The notes beneath the pieces were generated by a model. The model did not search any database, had not been told where the DNA came from, and saw only the letters and a program-made list of their open reading frames with translations. Positions 15,279 through 23,500 of a stretch of DNA of 33,933 bases are shown here, piece by piece (positions within the stretch are counted from its first letter, which is position 1; every line of letters starts with the position of its first letter). Made by a program: the position numbers and the translations under genes. This DNA is from Bacteroidota bacterium (GTDB taxonomy: Bacteria > Bacteroidota > Bacteroidia > JABEUT01): contig JABDHI010000031.1 of the NCBI GenBank assembly GCA_013285655.1, positions 1-33,933 on the forward strand, written 5' to 3'.

Positions 15279-16058
15279 ATGATAATAACCATACTCGTTT
15301 CTGCCCTTATTTGCTGCCTTATAATGCTTTTTGTATGGGCCTGGGCAAAGGCTATCAAAAATGCAGGAGTGGTAGATATATTTTGGGCGTTCAACTTCTC
15401 TATAATAGCTATTGTTATTTGCCTGTTGGCAGACGGTTATTGGGAGCGGAAACTGATAATCTGTGGTATGATATTAGTATGGAGCATGCGTTTGGGCATA
15501 TACTTATTAATACGAGTAGGTTCGCACCTACAGGTAGAAGAAGGCCGTTATAAACGCTTGCGGGAAGAATGGGCACCAAATCCTGATAGAAAGTTTTTCT
15601 TCTTTTTTCAATCACAAGCCTTATCAAATATTTACCTGGCTATTCCATTCTTTATAATTGCGTTCAATAAAAAAAACGAGATATCTGTCTTAGAATATGT
15701 GGGTATTGCAATTTGGGCTATTAGCATTCTGGGCGAAGCTATTGCCGATGCACAATTGAAAAGATTTAAAGGAAAGGCTGCTAACAAGGGGAAAGTGTGT
15801 GATGCAGGATTGTGGAATTATTCACGTCATCCGAATTATTTTTTCGAATCGATGATATGGGTGGGCTATTTTGTGTTTGCGCTTAATGCACCTTATGGCT
15901 GGATTTCGATACTGAGCCCTATAACTATTATTCTTTTACTGTTTAAAGTTACGGGAATACCAATGACCGAGGAACAGGCCGTAAGTTCGAAGGGCGATGC
16001 TTATAAAGAATACCAGAGAACAACCTCTGTATTTGTTCCATGGTTTAAAAAGAAATAG
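15279..16058 (+). CDS. DUF1295 (steroid 5-alpha-reductase-like) membrane protein
   Basis: The 259-residue integral membrane protein has about six or seven helices and the DUF1295 signatures: 'VVDIFWAFNF' early, RYKRLREEW in the middle, and GLWNYSRHPNYFFESMIWVGY near 180-200, followed by SSKGDAYKEYQRTTSVFVPWF at the end. The RHPNYF motif is shared with steroid 5-alpha reductases and isoprenylcysteine methyltransferases. A reduction of a lipid double bond using NADPH is inferred. The cyclopropane-synthase-like gene starts 4 bases after its stop, a pairing that points to fatty-acid chain modification. Confidence 0.88.
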   Translation: MIITILVSALICCLIMLFVWAWAKAIKNAGVVDIFWAFNFSIIAIVICLLADGYWERKLIICGMILVWSMRLGIYLLIRVGSHLQVEEGRYKRLREEWAPNPDRKFFFFFQSQALSNIYLAIPFFIIAFNKKNEISVLEYVGIAIWAISILGEAIADAQLKRFKGKAANKGKVCDAGLWNYSRHPNYFFESMIWVGYFVFALNAPYGWISILSPITIILLLFKVTGIPMTEEQAVSSKGDAYKEYQRTTSVFVPWFKKK

Positions 16059-16062
16059 AATT

Positions 16063-17097
16063 ATGTGGTACACTTCATTACTCGAAAAAGATCTTTTGCC
16101 TGATGCTGCTTTGCGCATAGGCATCCGTAAGCTGTTAAAGCAACGCCTGGAAGATGAAAATAAAGGTAGCCAGGATGCTCAACAGGAGCATTTTATGAAA
16201 TTAATAGCTGAACTGCGTAGCTCTCCCATAGCAATAAATACAGCAGAGGCCAATGAGCAACATTACGAAATGCCGGCTGAGTTCTTTTGTAAAGTATTAG
16301 GTAAGCACTTAAAATACAGTTCTGGTTTTTGGAAAGATGGCGTAACCGATATTGATACATCAGAACGGGATATGCTGGAACTAACCTGCCAACGCGCTGA
16401 ATTAAAAGACGGGCAAAATGTGTTGGAATTAGGTTGCGGTTGGGGCTCTCTTTCATTATTTATGGCTGCTAAATTTCCCAATAGTAAAATAACATCGGTA
16501 TCAAATTCACATAGCCAAAAGGCATTTATTGATGAGCAAGCGAAGAAGAGGAACTTATCGAACCTGACAATTATTACTGCTGATATAAATGCATTTCAAA
16601 TTGAAAGTAAGTTCGATAGGGTTGTATCGGTAGAAATGTTCGAACACATGCGCAATTATGACTTATTGCTAAAGAAAGTGGCGAGCTTTTTAAAGGATGA
16701 TGGCAAATTGTTTGTGCACATTTTTACCCATCGCGAATATGCATACAAGTTTGAAGTAATAGATGAAACGGACTGGATGAGTAAATACTTCTTTACCGGT
16801 GGCATTATGCCGAGTGATCATTTGTTATTGTACTTTCCTGAACACGTTAATGTTGAGAAGCACTGGCGTGTGAGTGGTATCCATTACAATAAAACATCGG
16901 AGGCATGGCTAAGTAACATGGATAAAGCCAAGCCCGAAATAATGGAAATAATGAAGAAAGTATACGGTGAACAGCAAGCCGTAAAATGGTGGGTATACTG
17001 GCGTATATTTTTTATGGCCTGTGCCGAACTGTGGGGTTATAATAATGGTAACGAATGGCTGGTTAGCCATTACTTGTTTACAAAAACTTCTCGGTAA
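16063..17097 (+). CDS. Cyclopropane-fatty-acyl-phospholipid synthase-like SAM methyltransferase
   Basis: The start is ATG 16063, 4 bases after the DUF1295 stop; the track's 15997 start lies inside that gene. The 344-residue product is of the CFA synthase / coclaurine N-methyltransferase superfamily. Motif I is VLELGCGWGSL (120-130), then TSVSNSHSQKAFI, VVSVEMFEHMRNYD, LFVHIFTHREYAYKFE and the acceptor-side GGIMPSDHLL. CFA synthases methylate a double bond of membrane fatty acids to cyclopropane or a methyl branch; the exact acceptor here is inferred. The last 20 bases overlap the 3' end of the convergent acyltransferase gene. Confidence 0.85.
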   Translation: MWYTSLLEKDLLPDAALRIGIRKLLKQRLEDENKGSQDAQQEHFMKLIAELRSSPIAINTAEANEQHYEMPAEFFCKVLGKHLKYSSGFWKDGVTDIDTSERDMLELTCQRAELKDGQNVLELGCGWGSLSLFMAAKFPNSKITSVSNSHSQKAFIDEQAKKRNLSNLTIITADINAFQIESKFDRVVSVEMFEHMRNYDLLLKKVASFLKDDGKLFVHIFTHREYAYKFEVIDETDWMSKYFFTGGIMPSDHLLLYFPEHVNVEKHWRVSGIHYNKTSEAWLSNMDKAKPEIMEIMKKVYGEQQAVKWWVYWRIFFMACAELWGYNNGNEWLVSHYLFTKTSR

Positions 17098-18268
17098 GGA
17101 CCTTTACTTTATCGTAGTGGGCGCGCTTTAAATATCCCTGAATATTACCTTTTGCCCATTCGCCTAATTTAGCTGTAAGCAGTGTAAGGGCTATTAACAT
17201 AGCTCCCAATAAGAATGAGTGAAATATAAAATACATAACGATAAATAAGATTGCCAAATAGATTGGGTATAAGAATAACAGCACGCAGAAAAGAACAGAG
17301 TCGTAGAATTCATCCATATTAGTTGCCACTTTTGATACGCGCCTTGACAGCAGATAAGGCACACAGTTGAAAACAAAAGCAAGATTGTATAAGATGCCGC
17401 ACAATAAAAAAGTTGCGAAAGAACTCCTTTTTAAATAGGATATTTTATTTTCCTTAAGGTAGGTGGCTAGTTCAACTACATTATTCTTTGTTTGGGCATC
17501 TCCTTTTTTTAAGGATTCCAACATGCGAAGTAAAACCTCTCTGCCATTTATAAGGTTCTTTAGAAAGAAAGCAGATAGTATCTTTTGGTTTTCTTGCTCG
17601 GCAGATTTATCGATGATAACGCAATTCTCAGCCAGTTTCTCTTTAAGAATATCATTGAAGCGCTTGAGTGCAACCGGCTGTTCAATCGTAGTGTTTATTT
17701 GCTTGCTTTCTATAATAGGTTGAAATGATAGGTATACCGTATTTTTTGCAGATAGCCATGAGCTATAGTTTATGCTTACCGGCAGCACAGTAAGTTTTTC
17801 GGCTATTGTATTATCCTTCCAGGCACTATAAGCCAGTCTTGCGGTTCCTTTTCGCAGGGTTCTCAGGTTCCATTCATTGGTAGAACCACCTTCTGAAAAA
17901 ATAAGTATGGAACCATCTTCCTTAAATGTTTCAAGGCAGAATGAAAAAGTAGCATCATTCTTAGAAAGATTTTCAGTGCCTTCCTCTCTTCGGAAGATAG
18001 GTACAATATTCAAGAAGCGTAAGATCTTCGAAACAAATGGAGAAGAGAATACATCACCTCTGGCAAGATAATGCAATGATCGTTTATAAAAGGCTGTTAT
18101 TAATAAAGCATCTAAGAAAGAATCGGGGTGATTGGAGGCAACTATAACTGGCCCGTCATTTGGAATGTTTTCCTGCCCTGTAATGTGAATCTCATCAAAG
18201 AAAAAATAGCAAGTAACCCGTATCCAGGCCCGCATTACAGGATGCAATATTTTTTTTGCTGTGTTCAT
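17078..18268 (-). CDS. Glycerolipid acyltransferase of the PlsC family
   Basis: The 396-residue protein has a PlsC-type domain (about 25-220). The catalytic motif reads NHPDSFLD (H47 to D53), an HX5D spacing rather than the usual HX4D. IFSEGGS (123-129) and the RTLRKGTARLAY segment bind the phosphate of the acceptor. The C-terminal 150 residues carry about three or four membrane helices, absent from minimal PlsC. It would transfer an acyl chain from acyl-ACP or acyl-CoA to glycerol phosphate or a lysolipid. The gene begins 30 bases after the SAM methyltransferase stop, suggesting co-transcription. Confidence 0.85.
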   Translation of the reverse strand: MNTAKKILHPVMRAWIRVTCYFFFDEIHITGQENIPNDGPVIVASNHPDSFLDALLITAFYKRSLHYLARGDVFSSPFVSKILRFLNIVPIFRREEGTENLSKNDATFSFCLETFKEDGSILIFSEGGSTNEWNLRTLRKGTARLAYSAWKDNTIAEKLTVLPVSINYSSWLSAKNTVYLSFQPIIESKQINTTIEQPVALKRFNDILKEKLAENCVIIDKSAEQENQKILSAFFLKNLINGREVLLRMLESLKKGDAQTKNNVVELATYLKENKISYLKRSSFATFLLCGILYNLAFVFNCVPYLLSRRVSKVATNMDEFYDSVLFCVLLFLYPIYLAILFIVMYFIFHSFLLGAMLIALTLLTAKLGEWAKGNIQGYLKRAHYDKVKVLTEKFL

Positions 18269-18298
18269 GCCTGTAATCGAAACACGTAATTCAAGTTG

Positions 18299-19048
18299 CT
18301 ATCGTTTACTTACTACATAAGTACCGATCATACCAAAAATAGGAGGGATACCCGGTAGATTTTCCATCACTTTCCAAAAGCCGTAACTCCACTCCGGTAC
18401 TAAGCATTTACGCGAAACGCCACCACTTACTGTATAAAGAAAAGCAGTATGCGGTTTCAGTTTTTCAATTTTGAGTTGCGGGAATTCTTTTTCAAATTTT
18501 TCTCTGTCCCTTTTCATGTATATCCACGGTATGGCACCATTAGCACCACTTAAAGGGCCGGTAGAGGCAATTTCCCAACCACCTTCGGGCAAAAATGGTT
18601 CGTGGTGAAAGTTTTTATAAATGAATCTTGAAACAGGAGTATTAACCGGTTCAACCATGACGATCTTTCCGCCCGGTTTTAAAGTACGTTCTGCTTCTTT
18701 AAAAAACAAATAAGGTTTAGGTATATGATGTAATACATTCACCATAAAAATACCATCAAGTTCATTGTCTTTAAACGGTAACTTCTCGGCCGAAAATTCC
18801 ATTTCTACGTGAGGCAATGGCATAATATCGCTGGTGATAACATTTGGCATCAGGTCCTTTAAAAATCCGCCACCCGAACCAATTTCAAGGTACTTGCCAT
18901 TCGGATTTTTTTTCGCTACATCAATAAAATTCTGGTACCAATCGATATATATCTTTTTCAGGAAGTTTTTAGAAAGTATAATGTCCCTATGCTGAATGGT
19001 TGTCTTAGGGTCATCAAGGTCAGTATTAAAATCGTAACGTAAAGCCAT
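18299..19048 (-). CDS. Class I SAM-dependent methyltransferase
   Basis: The start is taken as ATG 19048; the track start at 19054 is a TTG two codons upstream. The 249-residue protein has the methyltransferase motif LEIGSGGG (about 54-61), the acidic 'SDIMPLP' of strand 2, MVNVLHHIPKPYLFFKEAERTLKPGG and MVEPVNTPVSRFI. The overall layout is the Methyltransf_11/UbiE type. The substrate is unknown; the C-terminal half (SGANGAIPWIYMKRDRE) seems specific to a Bacteroidota subgroup. Position before the acyltransferase suggests a lipid or cell-envelope substrate, which is only inference. Confidence 0.85.
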   Translation of the reverse strand: MALRYDFNTDLDDPKTTIQHRDIILSKNFLKKIYIDWYQNFIDVAKKNPNGKYLEIGSGGGFLKDLMPNVITSDIMPLPHVEMEFSAEKLPFKDNELDGIFMVNVLHHIPKPYLFFKEAERTLKPGGKIVMVEPVNTPVSRFIYKNFHHEPFLPEGGWEIASTGPLSGANGAIPWIYMKRDREKFEKEFPQLKIEKLKPHTAFLYTVSGGVSRKCLVPEWSYGFWKVMENLPGIPPIFGMIGTYVVSKR

Positions 19049-19087
19049 GGGCAAATTTTAATTAAGTGAAATGATATTAAATTACTG

Positions 19088-19095
19088 CAAACATA
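19088..19095 (-). promoter_or_regulatory. -7 promoter box (TATGTTTG, minus strand) for the methyltransferase-acyltransferase pair
   Basis: Plus-strand CAAACATA reads TATGTTTG on minus, an exact TAnnTTTG match in the 81-base gap before ATG 19048. Confidence 0.5.
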
Positions 19096-19129
19096 AATAA
19101 ATACAATAAATAGAAGCAGGTGCTACTGT

Positions 19130-20308
19130 TTATTCCTTTGAAAGCACTGCAAATTCAAGCCTGAACAAAAAACGTGTGAAATAGAAAGCGCACCAACAGG
19201 TAAATTTTTCCCACTGTGTCATTTTTTGTAAATGTGCCGTATTGATAACCTTGCTGCATTTTGATATTACAGTATCTAATTCCTTTTTTACCGTATTGCA
19301 AAACTTGGCATCAAATACTTCAACATTCGTTTCTACGCTACTAAAGCGGCTTAAATGATTAATGTTGAATGAGCCTATGGATGCCCATTTATCGTCAACC
19401 AGGTTTACTTTTCCATGCAAAATGGTATCGTTCCATTCATATATTTCAATGTTGTTACGGAGCATCCACGCATACAGGTAGGTGGTAGCTCGTTTTGCAA
19501 GCTGCACATCCGAAATGCCCGGTAAAATTAGCCTGACTTTTACATTTCGTTTGGATGCGTTTTTAAGTAAGGTCCGTATCTTCTTATCGGGCAGAAAATA
19601 GCTGGCCATAAGTGTAATTGATATATGCGAATGCCTGAGCTCGTGCCGAATGCTTTTTGATATCCTGTCTTTCCTTCTCAGCCAATCATTCTGGCTGATC
19701 TTTATCGGAATGGCTGTCTTATCAATAGCAGAAGAAGCAAGGTGATACCTCATTTTTTTTCGCACTCCGCGATACCCTTTACCTCTCCATAACGATTCAC
19801 AAATAACCCGAATATAGTGGCAAGGAGAACCCTTTATATAGACTGCATAATCGAGCCATGGAGTTTCTGTGCCTGCTATATGGTACTTATTTTCAACGTT
19901 GATACCACCAATTAAAGCTTCGGCTTCGTCGCTCAATAATATTTTATGATGTAACCTACGACCAAAACGGATGCGGTACTTATTAAATAAAGGTGAATAT
20001 TTTCTGAATTCTATTCCACTTTTTAATATCTGCTTTATAGCGTGGCTGCTCAGGTCATTTGACCCATAAGCATCTACTAAAAGAAACACTCTAACACCAC
20101 GCTTAACAGCTTTGGCCAGGGCATCTATTATTAAATTTCCGGTATCATCTCCAATAAAAATGTATGTCTGAAAATGAATGGTGTGCTTACTCCTTTCAAT
20201 AATTGATACAGCGCGTTTAAAAAAATCATCACCACTTTTTACCAATGTAGCTTCATGGGCGTATGAAAAATAATTGTTTCGGGTATGTCTTAATTTGCTT
20301 CCGCTCAC
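19130..20308 (-). CDS. Phospholipase D-family cardiolipin synthase-like protein
   Basis: The 392-residue protein has two complete HKD motifs: H120-x-K-x4-D127 in 'LHHKILLSDE' and H298-x-K-x4-D305 in 'LHGKVNLVDD', each followed by the GG(I/S)N-type motif (IGGINVENKY, IGSFNINHLS). This is the ClsB/ClsC layout without N-terminal membrane helices. It probably condenses phosphatidylglycerol with another phospholipid to make cardiolipin; a nuclease or other transphosphatidylase role is less likely. A -7 box lies 23 bases before the start, so it is probably transcribed separately from the methyltransferase pair. Confidence 0.88.
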   Translation of the reverse strand: MSGSKLRHTRNNYFSYAHEATLVKSGDDFFKRAVSIIERSKHTIHFQTYIFIGDDTGNLIIDALAKAVKRGVRVFLLVDAYGSNDLSSHAIKQILKSGIEFRKYSPLFNKYRIRFGRRLHHKILLSDEAEALIGGINVENKYHIAGTETPWLDYAVYIKGSPCHYIRVICESLWRGKGYRGVRKKMRYHLASSAIDKTAIPIKISQNDWLRRKDRISKSIRHELRHSHISITLMASYFLPDKKIRTLLKNASKRNVKVRLILPGISDVQLAKRATTYLYAWMLRNNIEIYEWNDTILHGKVNLVDDKWASIGSFNINHLSRFSSVETNVEVFDAKFCNTVKKELDTVISKCSKVINTAHLQKMTQWEKFTCWCAFYFTRFLFRLEFAVLSKE

Positions 20309-20330
20309 TTAGTATAGCTAGTTAATAGTT

Positions 20331-20338
20331 CAAAATTA
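20331..20338 (-). promoter_or_regulatory. -7 promoter box (TAATTTTG, minus strand) for the cardiolipin synthase-like gene
   Basis: Plus-strand CAAAATTA reads TAATTTTG on minus, an exact TAnnTTTG match upstream of ATG 20308. Confidence 0.5.
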
Positions 20339-20558
20339 CGGAATAACCGCTATGGCCGGAATGGATAATTAAGCTGTACAGAAGTTTTAGAGACGAATGA
20401 ATTCCCATACCAAAATCGAATTAGGTGTGAAAAATGCCTTTCTTAACCGACAGATGTTTATAAAAGAGGGTTTTAGATTCGTATATCTCGTTAATTATTA
20501 GTATATTGTATGCCAAAATCGGGGTAAAGAACATTAATAAGCGGCTATTGAGAAGAGA

Positions 20559-23500
20559 ATGACTTTTTCTAAAAAAATCATATTTACAGTACTGGGGTCC
20601 CTGGGCATTTTGCTTTCTACAAATGTAATTGGACAGAAGGCCCCAATATCTCAAAAAAATAACCCAAAGTGGACCGTTTCGCCTTTTGAAAATAAACTAT
20701 TCATTGAAAACCGCGGACAGTTTGACAATGACATTGTAGCGACTGAAAAGACTAAGATATTCTACTCAGCAATGTTAGGAGATATCACGCTATATTTTAC
20801 TCCATCAGGAGTTGTTTACAGGCTTGATGAATACCCTAAAAACACGACAGATAAATTTCAAAAGCCAACAACGCACTATTTTACGGCTAATTGGGAGAAC
20901 CCCAGCCAGTTAGTAACAATAACTGCCGAACAAGAAGCAAACTGGTATTATACATATCCTTCTGGCGAAAACAAAACAATACGAGCAAATGGATTTAAGA
21001 AAATAGTGTATCATAACATCTATGCTGGTATTGATGTGGCTTATTATTTCCCCGAGGGTAAAGATGGTTTTGAATATGATATTATTGTGCATCCGGGTGC
21101 CAATGTTAACCAGGTAAAGCTTGATTATAAAGGTGCTGATAGAACATTTATAGATGCAGTTGGTAATGCGCATATAATTAGTGCTGTTGGAGAAATTACT
21201 GATCACACACCTAATTGTAATTATATCTCAGGTGGAAATGTAAAGGTTAATTATGCTTTAACCGAAGAAACGGAGTCATTTAAAATTCAGGGAAATTATG
21301 ACAAAACAAAAACGTTGGTTATTGACCCATGGACCACTGATCCGAAATTTACAGGTGGATATGATAATGCCTATGATTTAGATTATGATAACAACGGCAA
21401 TATATATGTATACGGAGGCTATAGTCCTTTTCAGTTAGTGAAGATCAACAGCTCCGGAAATATTGTGTGGTCATTCCCTGCAACCGCAATAGATGGGCAA
21501 TACTTTGGAGGGCTTGCTTTAGATAGAGCCAGCGGTACAAGCTATTTGGTAGAAGGTGCGAATGCGGCAGGTGCTAAAGTGTTAAAGGTAAATTCTGCAG
21601 GTAATTTGGTCGCGATATCTCCGAAGGACACTAAAATGAATGAAATGTGGAGGCCGTTGTTCAATGCATGTAAGGGCAATATAATTATTGGGGCGGGTGG
21701 AACGAATGGTGGTGTTTATGATCAGGTGAGCGCTATTGATACTTCATTCAAATCATTTACTGATATTAATGCACTAGGTGCAACCAAGGGTGGCCATGGT
21801 GTAGTTGTAGCTACTATGGATCCTTCGGGTTCATCGTGCTATATGGCTATGGCCAAATCATCTATTATCGACCCGACCAAGTTTAATAATGTAATGGTAA
21901 AGCTGCCGGTTCCGGCGCTTAGCCCAACTACTTATAATGTGAGTGATGGTTATAAGTTCGTTGACCTTGCCAGTATTGGTTATGTTGGCCCGAAGGGTAA
22001 TTATTATACCAATGGAATGAACGGTATGTCGGCTAGCGTTAACTGGCTATATATGTATGATGGTGGTGAACTTAGGCAGTACAATAAAAAAACAGGAAAG
22101 GTTAACGATAGTATAAAAGTAACCAGCAATCCTTATTTATGGGGTGGGTTAGATGCCGATATCTGCGATGATATATATGTAGGATCGCAAAAGTGGATCA
22201 GTATTTATAATTCAGCATTAACACTTACCGATACGTTGAACTTACCTGATACAGTCTATTGCGTAAAGTTCAACCCTACCCGTAAAATGGTGTATGCTTG
22301 CGGCCGTAAATTTGTTAAAGCCATTGGTGTTCTATATACACCACTTACTATTGCAAGTACCAATGCAACATGTACCTGTAACGGAACCGCAACAGCTAAT
22401 TTATGCGGAGGTGCTGATACTACTGCTGTAACGTATTTGTGGAGTACCGGCAGTACTAAACAAACCATTTCGGGCCTTTGTGGAGGCACTTATAAAGTAA
22501 CTGTAACTCTTGGTGGTTGTAACCCCTTAAAGTTTACCGATTCGGTAATTATTGCGCAACCAACTATACTTAATGCTGCAATTACTGCAAAATCGAATGT
22601 GAAATGTAATGGAGGATTAGGTGGTGCAACTGTTACTGCCACAGGCGGTGCAAAACCATATAAATATTCCTGGAGCCCTAGTGGTGGAACTAATGCAGTG
22701 ACTGATTCTCTGGTAGCGGGGTCATATACGGTTACTGTTACTGACTCAAATAAGTGTACAGCAACAGCAACTGTTACTATTACGCAACCACCTGTATTTA
22801 CCGATTCGGTAAAAAATACTACCACCAATTGTGGCAAGAATACCGGTACCGCAACTACTATGCCAGGCGGAGGTATTAAACCATACACTTATTTATGGAC
22901 CCCAGGCGGTCAAACAAATGCTACTGCCACAGGCTTAACCGCTGGGGCGTATATGGTAACCGTAACCGACTCCAACGGATGCAAGCTAAAATTAACCACG
23001 CTTGTTCCGGATGCGGGAGTAACGCCTACCCTTACCCCAATAGCTAACGAAAAGTGTTATGGGCAGAGTGTGGGCAGTGCAATGATTACAATGAACGGCG
23101 GTACACCTTCTTATACGTATTCATGGTCGCCAAGTGGACAAACAAATGCAACGGCCACAAATTTACCTGCGGGAACTTATACCGCAACAGTTACCGATGC
23201 AAATAGCTGTATAGTTGCAGATACTATAACTATTACTCAGCCCGATACGTTGATGATAACAATGATTCCGGGGCCTGTAAGTTGTAATGGTGGTGGTAAT
23301 GGAACGGCCACAGCAAATGTTACAGGTGGTACAAAAACATACTCATATGCTTGGAGCCCTGGAGGTGGTACTGATTCAACCATTACAGGATTGAAGACGG
23401 GACAATATTCAGTAACCGTTACCGACGTAAACGGATGTTCCGCAAAAGATACTGTAACGGTAACTCAGCCTGCTAATGGCCTTTCAGCTCAAATAGTAAT

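Noticed and set aside
15997-16062. Upstream extension of the CFA-like gene
   Set aside because: The extension lies inside the DUF1295 gene; the ATG at 16063 just past that stop gives the normal family N-terminus.
22490-22888. 132-residue minus-strand ORF within the SprB repeats (and similar ones at 1073-1354 and 22256-22489)
   Set aside because: The valine- and proline-rich translation is the reverse reading of the Thr/Gly-rich repeats.
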